Positions 9,161 to 18,312 of a stretch of DNA of 64,000 bases are shown here, in pieces. How positions within the stretch are numbered: the stretch's first letter is position 1; each line of letters begins with the position of its first letter. Under the pieces are notes generated by a model. That model worked only from the letters and a program-made list of their open reading frames with translations, was not told the DNA's origin and did not search any database. The position numbers and the translations under genes were made by a program. Source of the stretch: Polaribacter porphyrae (GTDB lineage: Bacteria > Bacteroidota > Bacteroidia > Flavobacteriales > Flavobacteriaceae); NCBI RefSeq assembly GCF_002954685.1, contig NZ_MSCN01000001.1, forward strand, positions 2,588,187 through 2,652,186. The letters run 5' to 3'.

Positions 9161-10384
9161 ATGACGCGTTTAATTATCTTCATTATCATCTTATTAGTTT
9201 TAGGTACACTTTTAGAATACTATACTTTTCAAGCTTTAAAAACCATTTCAAAACATAAGTTTTTGCCTTTTGGTTTTCTTTTTGCTAGTATAGCTGTATA
9301 TACTAATTTTATAATCACTGCATTGACTTACGATAGAAGCAATGGACAAACCCCACAGTTTCAAATGGCAATGGGTTTATTACTTACTTTTTTAATTCCA
9401 AAACTATTTATAGTCATTTTACTTTTTGGGGAAGATATTTATAGATGGATTGTAAAAGCAATTTCTGCTATTTCAAGCCAAGAAACTCAACCTTTAGCAG
9501 GTAGAAGAAAATTTATCAGTCAATTGGCTTTGGGTATTGCAGCCATTCCTTTTGTATCCTTTATTTATGGCATTATTCAAGGAAAATACAATTATAAAGT
9601 CATTAAATATCAACTTTCTTTTGATGATTTACCAGAAGCTTTCGATGGTTACACTATCACTCAAATTTCTGATATTCATTCTGGAAGTTTTACCAACAAA
9701 GAAAAAATACAATATGGTGTTGATTTAATAAATGAACAAAAATCGGATTTACTATTATTTACAGGAGATATTGTAAATAATAAGGCTGATGAGATGGATA
9801 ATTGGATTGATGTTTTTGCAAAACTAGAGGCTAAAGAAGGTAAATATGCTATTTTAGGTAATCATGATTATGGTGATTATATGCAGTGGAAAAAGCCAGA
9901 AGATAAAGTAGACAATTTTGAGAAAGTAAAAGGAATTCATAAAAAAATTGGTTTTGATTTACTATTAGATGAACATCGATATTTGGAAAAAGATGGACAA
10001 AAAATTGCCTTGCTTGGAGTTGAAAACTGGGGAAAAGGATTTAACCAAGCAGGAGATTTAGCAAAAGCCTCTGCAAATGTGAATAAAGAAGATTTTAAAA
10101 TTTTGATGAGTCATGATCCAAGTCATTGGGAGCATAAAGTAAAAAAAGATGATTTTAACTATCATCTTACCTTAAGTGGTCATACACATGGTTTACAAAT
10201 GGGTATTGAAATACCTGGTTTTTTTAGATTTAGTCCATCTCAATTTGTTTATAAACAATGGGCTGGATTATACCAAGAATATGGAAGATACATTAATGTA
10301 AATAGAGGTTTTGGATATCATGCGTTTCCTGGAAGAGTTGGTATTTGGCCAGAAATTACTGTCATAGAATTGAAAAAAGCCTGA
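9161..10384 (+). CDS. Membrane-anchored metallophosphoesterase (YkuE-like)
   Basis: I choose ATG 9161 rather than the TTG at 9143. The product (407 residues) has three or four N-terminal membrane helices (residues 1 to about 140) and then a calcineurin-like phosphoesterase domain. The metal-binding motifs are all there in order: QISDIHSG, FTGDIVNN, LGNHDYG, MSHDPS and SGHTHGLQ. Such proteins hydrolyse phosphodiesters or pyrophosphates, often of lipid precursors, at the membrane; LpxH-like or YkuE-like roles are possible but not demonstrated. It stands between divergent and unrelated genes and is probably monocistronic. Confidence 0.9.
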   Translation: MTRLIIFIIILLVLGTLLEYYTFQALKTISKHKFLPFGFLFASIAVYTNFIITALTYDRSNGQTPQFQMAMGLLLTFLIPKLFIVILLFGEDIYRWIVKAISAISSQETQPLAGRRKFISQLALGIAAIPFVSFIYGIIQGKYNYKVIKYQLSFDDLPEAFDGYTITQISDIHSGSFTNKEKIQYGVDLINEQKSDLLLFTGDIVNNKADEMDNWIDVFAKLEAKEGKYAILGNHDYGDYMQWKKPEDKVDNFEKVKGIHKKIGFDLLLDEHRYLEKDGQKIALLGVENWGKGFNQAGDLAKASANVNKEDFKILMSHDPSHWEHKVKKDDFNYHLTLSGHTHGLQMGIEIPGFFRFSPSQFVYKQWAGLYQEYGRYINVNRGFGYHAFPGRVGIWPEITVIELKKA

Positions 10385-10468
10385 TAATCAGCTTATTCAA
10401 TAAGATTTATTATATTTGTGATGCAAAAGATAAATGTTCTGCATTTTAGCATTTCTAATACTTAAATT

Positions 10469-10762
10469 ATGACAAAGTTTGGAGAATTAATTAGCGTTGA
10501 TAAACCAGTATTAATCGATTTTTATACAGATTGGGATCAAGTTGATACTAGTGTTGGTACATTAAGAGATGTTGCTGCAGCTTTAGGTGATAGAGCTAAA
10601 GTAATTAAGATTGATATTAAGAAAAATGAAACTCTTGCAGATGCTTTACGTGTAAAAGGCAACCCTACTTTTATGATTTATAAAAATGGAGAAATGAAAT
10701 GGCGTCAAACAGGATATCATGATGCAAATACCTTGATTGATTTGGTACAGAAGTACTTTTAA
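10469..10762 (+). CDS. Thioredoxin-fold protein with both active-site cysteines replaced by aspartate
   Basis: The 97-residue protein has a thioredoxin fold pattern: strand (PVLIDFYTDW), helix (VGTLRDVAAALGDRAKV), strand (IKIDIK), cis-proline loop (VKGNPTFMIY) and a final helix. Where thioredoxins have WCxxC this protein has W22-D23-Q24-V25-D26, so neither redox cysteine exists, and there is no other cysteine in the chain. It therefore cannot act as a dithiol oxidoreductase and may be a chaperone or protein-binding relative. A possible -7 element TATATTTG lies at 10411-10418. It is followed by a shared terminator. Confidence 0.85.
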   Translation: MTKFGELISVDKPVLIDFYTDWDQVDTSVGTLRDVAAALGDRAKVIKIDIKKNETLADALRVKGNPTFMIYKNGEMKWRQTGYHDANTLIDLVQKYF

Positions 10763-10784
10763 TCAATTTTATACCACAAATTTA

Positions 10785-10819
10785 AAAAAGGCTTTAAATG
10801 AAAATTTAAAGCCTTTTTT
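10785..10819. terminator. Bidirectional rho-independent terminator
   Basis: AAAAAGGCTTTAAAT pairs with ATTTAAAGCCTTTTT around a three-to-four-base loop. It separates the thioredoxin-like gene (plus) from the convergent DUF2723 gene (minus). Confidence 0.85.
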
Positions 10820-10820
10820 G

Positions 10821-13800
10821 TTATTTCTCTTCTGGTAAAATTTGTTCAAATAGCATTACTGTGTCATTGAACTCTTTTTGCATTGCTTTCTTGTATTCTT
10901 CATCTGTATCATACTGCATTATTTGGTCTAAAACTCCTTTATATAAATATCTAAATGTTAAATCGAATTCTTCGAAAACCAAATCAAAATCTTCTTCAGA
11001 GAATGTGCTAAACCAAATTAGCTTATCTCTAAACAAACGAACTAACATTTCTGCAGCATCTCTAGCTTTTTTAGTTTCCCCTAGTCTATAATATAATTCA
11101 GGATATTCTAAAGAAAGACTAAAATGATCAAAATACTCTATTGGCATCTTATTGATAGATAAATCTAAAACCTCAACAGCTTTAATAGTATCACCTTCTT
11201 TAGCAAATTCTGTAGATAAACGCATTAAATTATTTCTAAAAGAAATCGCATTTCTTTTGGTTTGCTCATCTAAATAAATTTTACCATCATTAATATTTCT
11301 CCAATTCCATTTTTGTACATTCTTGTACATTTTTTCAGTATCAATTCTACCAATATCAAATAAGCTTTTCTCTCTAACCAGTTCACCTTTTTCATTATAA
11401 ATTTTAGTAGGTGTTTTAATTGGCACAAATTTAAAAGCTAAACCATCTAGTTGTAAATAATCTTTAAGCCAGATATATTCGCTATCTGAATTAGAGCCTC
11501 CAGTAAAATAAATTGGGCGTTTCCAATCAAAATTATTAAGAATATCTAGCATTAATATTGTATTTTTTGCAATAGTTCTATCTATCTTAATATCTATATA
11601 AGGTAAAATTTTGTCAGCATCTTTTTGTGCTACAATACCATATTTAAGTGCATTTTCTTTATTTACAGGAATTCTAATTCGATTGGTTGGTAATATCTTT
11701 TCTGGATTACCATCACCATCTAAATCATAAAAAGTACGTTTACTGTTACTTCTTATCCATTTCATAAAGTTGTCTAAATCTAATACAGAATCTTTGAGTT
11801 GAGGAAAAAGTTCTTCAAAATAATACGCTGCATCTAAAGTACCATATTTGTATTCATCATGGGTTAATTGAGATGGTATAGGGTCTGCTTTATAAGACTT
11901 CTTTTTCATTTGATCTATATACCAATCTGTTTGAAAAAGACTTGTATTTACCAGTTTAATATCTGTTCTAATACCTTCTACTTCTTGCATATACCAGAGA
12001 GGAAAAGTATCATTATCTCCAATCGTAAACATTATTGCATTAGGGTCACAACTTTCTAAATACGCTTGTGCATTTAAATGTGTAGTGTATCTGTTAGATC
12101 TGTCATGATCATCCCAATTTTCTGATGCCATTAGACCAGGTACAAGTACTAAACATGCAACAGTTATAATAACTGCAATTCTTTTTCTAGAACCAAAATC
12201 TTTAAGGTATTCATATAGTGCAAAAACACCAAAGCCTATCCAAATAGCAAAGATGTAAAAACTACCTACAACTGCATAATCACGTTCACGAGGTTCAAAT
12301 GGTTTTGGATTGGTATAAAATATTATTGCAAAACCAGTAAAGGCAAAGAATAAAAATAGGGTATAGAAATTCTCTTTGTCCCATTTTATTTGAAATAAAA
12401 GTCCAATAACACCTAAAATTAAAGGTAGAAAATAGTATGTATTTCTTCCTTTATTTTCTCTGGCTTGCCAAGTAAGTTTGTCTTGCGAACCTAATCTAGC
12501 TTCATCAATAAAATCAATACCACTGATCCAGTTTCCATTAAAAATATCTAGATTTCCTTGAATATCATTTTGGCGACCAACAAAATTCCACATAAAATAA
12601 CGCCCATACATGTATCCAAATTGATAACTCACCATAAACTTTATGTTTTCGGCAAAAGTGGGTCTTCGTTTACTATTTGCTGGTATTCCTGCAATTGCTT
12701 TATATCTTTTAACTACAGATTCATTTGGGTCTACCATTCTTGGTATAAATCCTTTATGTTTATCAGACCAATTGGGTAGAACATCTTTGTATTTATTTAC
12801 GATAACATATTTACCGTCTTTCTTCTCATATTTTGGCTTATCATCTCTTGTAGGGTTATTTCTATCTTGATCTCTATTGTATTTATTTGAATAATAGGTA
12901 TCATAAAAAACATTGGCATCTCCATATTGTTCACGCTCATAATATGCTAATAATTCTCTTGCACTTGATGGGTTGTTCTCGTTAATTGTAGTATTTGCAT
13001 TGGCTCTGATTGGTAACATCATCCAAGAGGAGAAACCAATCATAATAAATAACAAGGATAAAATTAGTGTGTTGGCTGTAATTTTTTTCTTTTTTCTTGT
13101 GATATTCAATCCTACATAAAAAAGAATAATTAACACTATACCTGCTATTATTGTACCTGAATTGTATGGTAAGCCTATTGAGTTTATAAAGAATAATTCT
13201 GATGCACTAAAAAACTTTAATGTAAATGGAAATATAAATTTAAAAACCAATACTAAAACCAATACAGAAATAACTGTAGCAATGGCTGTTGTTTTTAGGT
13301 TGATGTTTTTATATGTTTTGAAAAAATAAAGCATTACAATAGCAGGTATTACCAATAAAGATAAAATATGTACGCCAAAAGATAACCCAACAACAAAACT
13401 GATAAGTACTAACCATTTATTGCCTCTAGGGGTATTGATTTCACTTTCCCATTTTAAACCTAGCCAAAATAAGATTGCCATTAAAAATGATGACATTGCA
13501 TATACTTCACCCTCAACTGCACTAAACCAAAAACTATCAGAAAACGTATAAGCTAGAGAACCCACTAAACTACTACCAAGTATTGCTAGCCTTTTTCCCC
13601 TTGATATTTTACCTGTTTTGTGAGCCAGTTTTTCAGATAAATTAGAAATGGTCCAAAACATAAATAAAATAGTAAACGCACTAGCTAATGCAGACATAAA
13701 ATTCACCATTTTAGCAATCTGTGTAAAATCTGTTGTAAACATTGCAAAAAATGCCCCTAACATTTGAAATAATGGTGCTCCTGGAGGATGCCCTACTTCT

Positions 13801-13943
13801 AATTTAACAGCTGTAGAAATATATTCTCCAACATCCCATGCACTTACAGTTGGTTCTATGGTAAGTGAGTATGTTATTAAAGCAATTGCAAAGCTGATCC
13901 ATCCTAAAATGATATTCCACTTTTTAAAAGTTTCTGGTTTCAT
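10821..13943 (-). CDS. Large polytopic membrane protein, DUF2723 (GT117 / TMEM260-like)
   Basis: The 1040-residue protein has about a dozen hydrophobic segments in its first ~600 residues and a soluble C-terminal part of about 440 residues with TPR-like helices near the end (KAVEVLDLSINKMP, YYRLGETKKARDAAEM). The N-terminus carries the DUF2723 hallmark with an acidic pair in a membrane-proximal loop (SAWDVGEYISTAVKLEVGHP, then PPGAPLF), as in GT-C glycosyltransferases such as the eukaryotic O-mannosyltransferase TMEM260. The likely role is transfer of a sugar from a lipid donor to secreted proteins, consistent with Bacteroidota protein O-glycosylation, but this is family inference. It is monocistronic. 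Confidence 0.85.
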   Translation of the reverse strand: MKPETFKKWNIILGWISFAIALITYSLTIEPTVSAWDVGEYISTAVKLEVGHPPGAPLFQMLGAFFAMFTTDFTQIAKMVNFMSALASAFTILFMFWTISNLSEKLAHKTGKISRGKRLAILGSSLVGSLAYTFSDSFWFSAVEGEVYAMSSFLMAILFWLGLKWESEINTPRGNKWLVLISFVVGLSFGVHILSLLVIPAIVMLYFFKTYKNINLKTTAIATVISVLVLVLVFKFIFPFTLKFFSASELFFINSIGLPYNSGTIIAGIVLIILFYVGLNITRKKKKITANTLILSLLFIMIGFSSWMMLPIRANANTTINENNPSSARELLAYYEREQYGDANVFYDTYYSNKYNRDQDRNNPTRDDKPKYEKKDGKYVIVNKYKDVLPNWSDKHKGFIPRMVDPNESVVKRYKAIAGIPANSKRRPTFAENIKFMVSYQFGYMYGRYFMWNFVGRQNDIQGNLDIFNGNWISGIDFIDEARLGSQDKLTWQARENKGRNTYYFLPLILGVIGLLFQIKWDKENFYTLFLFFAFTGFAIIFYTNPKPFEPRERDYAVVGSFYIFAIWIGFGVFALYEYLKDFGSRKRIAVIITVACLVLVPGLMASENWDDHDRSNRYTTHLNAQAYLESCDPNAIMFTIGDNDTFPLWYMQEVEGIRTDIKLVNTSLFQTDWYIDQMKKKSYKADPIPSQLTHDEYKYGTLDAAYYFEELFPQLKDSVLDLDNFMKWIRSNSKRTFYDLDGDGNPEKILPTNRIRIPVNKENALKYGIVAQKDADKILPYIDIKIDRTIAKNTILMLDILNNFDWKRPIYFTGGSNSDSEYIWLKDYLQLDGLAFKFVPIKTPTKIYNEKGELVREKSLFDIGRIDTEKMYKNVQKWNWRNINDGKIYLDEQTKRNAISFRNNLMRLSTEFAKEGDTIKAVEVLDLSINKMPIEYFDHFSLSLEYPELYYRLGETKKARDAAEMLVRLFRDKLIWFSTFSEEDFDLVFEEFDLTFRYLYKGVLDQIMQYDTDEEYKKAMQKEFNDTVMLFEQILPEEK

Positions 13944-14068
13944 AAAATATCTTTGAAATCTGTGTGGCGAATTTACTAATAAATATGAATAAATAAACTT
14001 TATCTATTCTTTTCTAATTACTTAAAAACTCACAAAACTTTGTTAAAGTTAAAAATTGACTAAAAATG

Positions 14069-14099
14069 TTTGCAAAATAAAAAGAATGCATTAAATTTG
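14069..14099 (+). promoter_or_regulatory. Bacteroidota-type promoter of the tRNA-Gln gene
   Basis: TTTG at 14069-14072 and TAAATTTG at 14092-14099 are separated by 19 bases, matching the -33 TTG / -7 TAnnTTTG consensus exactly. The predicted start falls just before the mature tRNA at 14117. This is the clearest promoter in the window. Confidence 0.7.
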
Positions 14100-14116
14100 C
14101 ACTCGCTTAAAAGCAT

Positions 14117-14188
14117 TGGCCTATGGTGTAATTGGTAACACACCGGTTTTTGGTACCGTCATTCAAGGTTCGAGTCCTTGTAGGCCAA
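14117..14188 (+). tRNA. tRNA-Gln (anticodon UUG)
   Basis: The cloverleaf folds by eye. A 7-bp acceptor stem TGGCCTA/TAGGCCA closes it, followed by the D stem GTGT/ACAC with GGTA in the loop, an anticodon loop TTTTGGT giving UUG at positions 34-36, and the T arm CAAGG-TTCGAGT-CCTTG. The outermost anticodon-stem pair is a C-T mismatch. CCA is not encoded. UUG decodes glutamine. Confidence 0.95.
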
Positions 14189-14189
14189 C

Positions 14190-14220
14190 AAAAGCTTCAC
14201 AAATCGTGAAGCTTTTTTTT
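14190..14220 (+). terminator. Rho-independent terminator after tRNA-Gln
   Basis: AAAGCTTCAC (14191-14200) pairs perfectly with GTGAAGCTTT (14206-14215) and is followed by a T run. It begins only two bases after the tRNA discriminator. Confidence 0.85.
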
Positions 14221-14283
14221 GTTTTATAATTGAATAAAAAAAGATGCTTAAATAAACATCTTTTGTATTTTTTAGTTCGTTTA

Positions 14284-14544
14284 TCATCGCCTTCTAGATG
14301 TACCTCTTCTAAAGAGTCCTAGAACAAACAGTATAATTATTGCACCAGAAGCTCCTCTAATAATGTCGCTAATTACTCCACTACCAACACTAATTCCTAA
14401 TTCTCCAAAAGCCCAAGAGCCAACAAAACTCCCTGCAATTCCAATGATAATACTTAAAATTAGCCCATAACCATTGTCGCTCATTAAAACGTCTGCTATA
14501 TAACCACATACAGCACCAATAATAATTGTGTATAAAACATCCAT
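14284..14544 (-). CDS. GlsB/YeaQ/YmgE family small membrane protein
   Basis: The 86-residue protein has three glycine-rich membrane helices (TIIIGAVCGYIADVLM, LILSIIIGIAGSFVGSW, GAIIILFVLGLF) and a basic tail ending in RRGTSRRR. This is the 'transglycosylase-associated' or GlsB/YeaQ/YmgE family, which is stress-linked in several bacteria and has no established enzymatic role despite the old name. It is monocistronic and follows the tRNA terminator on the opposite strand. Confidence 0.85.
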   Translation of the reverse strand: MDVLYTIIIGAVCGYIADVLMSDNGYGLILSIIIGIAGSFVGSWAFGELGISVGSGVISDIIRGASGAIIILFVLGLFRRGTSRRR

Positions 14545-14695
14545 GATAAAAAATTTAATTAATTGTTATATTTCTAGCAATTTAATAAAAATTAACAATA
14601 TTTAGCAAAGTATATCCTCAAAAACTAATATTTTAGTGAAAAATTAATATTTTAACTCGTATTACAAACTAACCATTTTTAAATAACTCATCATT

Positions 14696-17527
14696 ATGAG
14701 AAAATCAATCTTGTACTTATTTATTCTAATAAGTTTAACAGCTTTTACTCAAAAAAATTCAACTAACGCAACCAAAATTCAAGAATCTTTAGAAGTTAAA
14801 AAATTATTAGAAAGCAACTCTTTAGTAAAAAATGTCAGTTTTACAAATATTGGTCCAACTGTAATGAGTGGACGAGTTGCAGATGTTGCAGTAAATCCAG
14901 AAAATCCAACAGAGTTTTATGTAGGCTATGCATCAGGAGGTTTATGGTATACTAATAATAATGGAACAACATTTACACCTGTTTTAGACAATTCTCCAAC
15001 ACAAAATATTGGAGATATAGCTGTAGATTGGAATTCTGAAACAATTTGGGTTGGGACAGGTGAAAAAAATTCATCACGTTCTAGTTATGCAGGAATTGGA
15101 ATGTTAAAATCAACAAATAAAGGTAAAACTTGGCAAAATGTTGGTTTGTTAGATTCGCATCATATTAGTAGAATTCTCATAAATCCAAACAATACTGATG
15201 AAGTTGTAGTAGGTGTTATTGGTCATTTATATTCTTCAAATGAAGAAAGAGGTATTTTTAAAACGACTGATGGTGGAAAAACGTGGACAAAATCCCTTTT
15301 TATAAATAAAGATACAGGAATTATTGATGTTGCTTTTGCTCCAGAAAACTTTAATATTATGTATGCTGCTTCTTGGGAAAGAGAACGTAAAGCTTGGAAT
15401 TTTGATGGGGATGGAAAAAATTCAGCAATCTATAAAAGTACAGATGCAGGAACTTCTTGGACAAAAATTGCTGATAAAAGCGGTTTCCCAATTGGAGATG
15501 GAGTTGGTAGAATTGGTTTAGCTGTTTTTAACGAAAATACGGTTTATGCTTTACATGATAGTCAATTTAGAAGACCAAAAAGAAAAACTAAAAAAACTTC
15601 TGATGCTTTAACCAAAGAAGATTTTAAAACAATGACTTCTGCTGATTTCTTAAAATTATCAGATAAAAAATTGAATGCATATTTAAAAAACAACGGATTT
15701 CAAGAAAAATACAGAGCACAAAATGTAAAGCAAATGGTAAGAGTTGGTTCTGTAAAACCTATAGATTTGGCTAAATATTTAGAAAATGCAAATTCATTAT
15801 TATTTGACACTCAAGTTATTGGTGCAGAAGTTTTCAAAACTACAAATGGAGGTAAATCTTGGAAAAAAACACACAAAGAGTATTTAAATGGAGTATATAA
15901 TTCTTATGGATATTATTTTGGAGAAATTAGAGTTGATTTACAAAATGAAAATGCCATATATGTGTTGGGAGTTCCAATTATAAAATCTAAAGATGGAGGA
16001 AAAACATTTACTTCTATCAGTAAAGAAAATGTGCATTCAGATCATCAAGCTTTATGGGTAAATCCTAAAAAATCGGGTCATATTTTAAATGGAAATGATG
16101 GTGGTTTAAACCTTACTTACGATGATGGAGAAAACTGGACTAAACTAAATGACCCTGCAGTTGGGCAGTTTTATTCGGTTTATGCAGATAATCAAAAAAA
16201 TTATAAAGTTTATGGTGGTTTGCAAGATAATGGAGTTTGGGTAGCAAGCAACAATGCAAGAATTAATAAACGTTGGCAACAATCAGGTCAAAATCCTTAT
16301 GAGTCAATTATGGGTGGAGATGGTATGCAAGTTCAGGTTGATGACAGAAATCCAAATATTGTTTACACAGGATATCAATTTGGAAATTATTTTAGAATTG
16401 ATAGAAAATCTGGTAGAAATAAATACATTCAACCAAAACATACTTTAGGCGAAAACCCATATCGTTTCAACTGGCAAACACCTATTTTATTATCAAAACA
16501 CAATCAAGATATTTTATATTTAGGAGGTAATAAATTGCATCGTTCTTTAAATAAAGGTAATAAATGGGAAACAATTTCGGGCGATTTAACAACTGGAGGT
16601 AAAAAAGGGAATGTTGCTTATGGGACTTTAGCAACCATTTCAGAAAGTCCTTTTCAATTTGGATTGATTTATACAGGTTCTGATGATGGTCTAATTTACA
16701 GAACCAAAGATGCAGGTGGTTCTTGGACAAAAATTTCTAATAAGTTGCCACAAGATTTATGGGTTTCAAGAATTATTGCTTCATCACACAAAAAAGAACG
16801 TGTTTATGCAACGTTAAATGGGTACAGATTTGATGATTTCACCACTTATGTTTATGTTTCTGATGATTTTGGAGAAAACTGGAAAAGTATTAGCAGTAAC
16901 ATTCCAACATCGCCAGTAAATGTAATTAAGGAAGATCCAGAAAATGCGAACTTATTGTATTTAGGCACAGATAATGGATTATACGTTTCTTTTAATCAAG
17001 GTAAATCTTGGGAAGCTTTTAGCAAGAATTTACCTAATGTTGCTGTACACGATTTAGTAATTCAGCCAACAGCAAAACACCTAATTGTAGCTACTCATGG
17101 CCGAAGTTTATACAAAGCAAACATTGCTCCTTTACAAAAAATGAATTCTGATATTTTAGAGAAATCCAGCTACGTTTTTTTTATTGATAATATCAGAAAA
17201 AGTAGAAATTGGGGGCGTTCGTTTAGTCAATGGAGAGATGCTTACACACCAGAAATTACGATTCCTTTTTATGTGAATTCTGATAGAAAAATAACTTTGG
17301 ACATTTACAAAGAAGATATTAAAGTAAATTATATTTCTATAGAAGCTGATAAAGGCTATAATGAAGCTGTTTTTGATGTTACTTTTTCTAAAAAAGGAAA
17401 GAAAAATTTTGAAAAAGGAAGTGAAAAATCAGCATTAAAAAAGGCTCAAAATGATAAATATTATTTACCAAAAGGGAAATATGTGGTTAAAATTGATGAT
17501 GCAAAAAGTAAGTTTGAAATCAAATAA
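14696..17527 (+). CDS. Secreted sortilin/BNR-type beta-propeller protein
   Basis: The 943-residue protein has a signal peptide (LYLFILISLTAFTQ) and then many repeats of the form 'S-x-D-x-G-x-T-W' (for example TTDGGKTWTK, STDAGTSWTK, TKDAGGSWTK, SDDFGENWKS, SFNQGKSWEA). These are BNR/VPS10-sortilin propeller blades over residues about 45-800. A C-terminal ~110-residue beta region follows, with no clear T9SS motif. Such proteins are abundant in Bacteroidota and usually annotated as glycosyl hydrolase-like; GH74-type activity is possible but no catalytic pair is recognised here. It is likely periplasmic or outer-membrane associated and not in an operon. Confidence 0.85.
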   Translation: MRKSILYLFILISLTAFTQKNSTNATKIQESLEVKKLLESNSLVKNVSFTNIGPTVMSGRVADVAVNPENPTEFYVGYASGGLWYTNNNGTTFTPVLDNSPTQNIGDIAVDWNSETIWVGTGEKNSSRSSYAGIGMLKSTNKGKTWQNVGLLDSHHISRILINPNNTDEVVVGVIGHLYSSNEERGIFKTTDGGKTWTKSLFINKDTGIIDVAFAPENFNIMYAASWERERKAWNFDGDGKNSAIYKSTDAGTSWTKIADKSGFPIGDGVGRIGLAVFNENTVYALHDSQFRRPKRKTKKTSDALTKEDFKTMTSADFLKLSDKKLNAYLKNNGFQEKYRAQNVKQMVRVGSVKPIDLAKYLENANSLLFDTQVIGAEVFKTTNGGKSWKKTHKEYLNGVYNSYGYYFGEIRVDLQNENAIYVLGVPIIKSKDGGKTFTSISKENVHSDHQALWVNPKKSGHILNGNDGGLNLTYDDGENWTKLNDPAVGQFYSVYADNQKNYKVYGGLQDNGVWVASNNARINKRWQQSGQNPYESIMGGDGMQVQVDDRNPNIVYTGYQFGNYFRIDRKSGRNKYIQPKHTLGENPYRFNWQTPILLSKHNQDILYLGGNKLHRSLNKGNKWETISGDLTTGGKKGNVAYGTLATISESPFQFGLIYTGSDDGLIYRTKDAGGSWTKISNKLPQDLWVSRIIASSHKKERVYATLNGYRFDDFTTYVYVSDDFGENWKSISSNIPTSPVNVIKEDPENANLLYLGTDNGLYVSFNQGKSWEAFSKNLPNVAVHDLVIQPTAKHLIVATHGRSLYKANIAPLQKMNSDILEKSSYVFFIDNIRKSRNWGRSFSQWRDAYTPEITIPFYVNSDRKITLDIYKEDIKVNYISIEADKGYNEAVFDVTFSKKGKKNFEKGSEKSALKKAQNDKYYLPKGKYVVKIDDAKSKFEIK

Positions 17528-17541
17528 AACTTTGAAGTACA

Positions 17542-17573
17542 AGACCTCACAGGTTCAAGAAATCTGTGAGTCT
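17542..17573 (+). repeat. Intergenic palindrome of the ACCTCACAGGTT type
   Basis: AGACCTCACAG is answered by CTGTGAGTCT after an 11-base loop, with one bulged C. The sequence resembles the dispersed 'gacctcacaggt' hairpins seen between genes in flavobacteria. It may act as an imperfect terminator after the beta-propeller gene; there is no strong T run. Confidence 0.5.
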
Positions 17574-17586
17574 AAAAATTATCAAT

Positions 17587-18207
17587 ATGAAAAGAAATCT
17601 TTTACTTTTATTCTTCACCATTACAATTTCAATGAGCTCACAAACCAAAAGTAAAGGTTTTTTTGATCTTTCTGGTCCTAAAAGAATTTGGGTAATATTC
17701 CACCCTTTTAAGGCAAAAAAATCTTTAAGAATTTCTAATGAAACAAACAAGGTTTCTGATTCTATAAAAAAAACCAATTTATTAGATGGTGATGGTAATG
17801 GGGGTCAAGTAGATGCTTTTAGACATGCCTATTGGATGGCTCGTTTACGACAAGAGATTGGTAAATCTGCTGCACGTTCTTTAGGTAAAGCACATGAAAA
17901 GGAAAATTATTTAACCTACAAAAAAAGGCAATTAGAAGATGGTACTGTACCTGATGAAATATCATCAACTATGGATTTATGGAATAATGAAGAGGGTCTA
18001 AAACTAATAAGAAAAAGAAGTACAGTTTCTCAAAAAAGTTTGATTTATAAAATAGTCAATGCAATTAAAGGTGGTAAGATGAAAATTATCAAAAAAGATA
18101 AAGAAGGTAATTTTTTAACTTGCGATGGCAAAAAAATTACCCCAGAAGAATTAAAAGGAAAATGGAAAAATAATAAGTGCTTGGTAGCTTCAAATCAAAT
18201 TCCTTAA
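17587..18207 (+). CDS. Secreted protein with DUF6973-type domain
   Basis: I start at ATG 17587 because it gives a clean signal peptide (KRNLLLLFFTITISMSSQ); the GTG at 17566 only adds a hydrophilic tail in front of it. The 206-residue product has the domain signature DGDGNGGQVDAFRHAYWMA (residues about 72-90), then a helix with H and E residues (LGKAHEKENYL) and STMDLWNNEEG. That pattern is what I know as DUF6973, found in small secreted proteins across Bacteroidota with no known activity. The conserved H, D, N and E residues could bind a metal; this is speculation. Confidence 0.7.
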   Translation: MKRNLLLLFFTITISMSSQTKSKGFFDLSGPKRIWVIFHPFKAKKSLRISNETNKVSDSIKKTNLLDGDGNGGQVDAFRHAYWMARLRQEIGKSAARSLGKAHEKENYLTYKKRQLEDGTVPDEISSTMDLWNNEEGLKLIRKRSTVSQKSLIYKIVNAIKGGKMKIIKKDKEGNFLTCDGKKITPEELKGKWKNNKCLVASNQIP

Positions 18208-18255
18208 GAATTATTTAAACCCATTCTAAATACTTACGAAAACGATGTAAATTCC

Positions 18256-18286
18256 TTGTAATCCATTTTGTTAAGCCGTATTTTTG
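18256..18286 (+). promoter_or_regulatory. Promoter of the sdhCAB operon
   Basis: TTG (18256-18258) and TATTTTTG (18279-18286) are 20 bases apart, fitting the -33/-7 Bacteroidota consensus. The -7 element lies 26 bases before the chosen sdhC start and overlaps the 5' extension of the open frame from 18268, which supports the ATG at 18313. Confidence 0.55.
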
Positions 18287-18312
18287 TATTCAAAATTTTA
18301 ATTAATTATACA

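Noticed and set aside
18268..18312. Upstream ATG for sdhC
   Set aside because: It lies in the promoter (TATTTTTG at 18279-18286), and family members start at the internal MSGFF.
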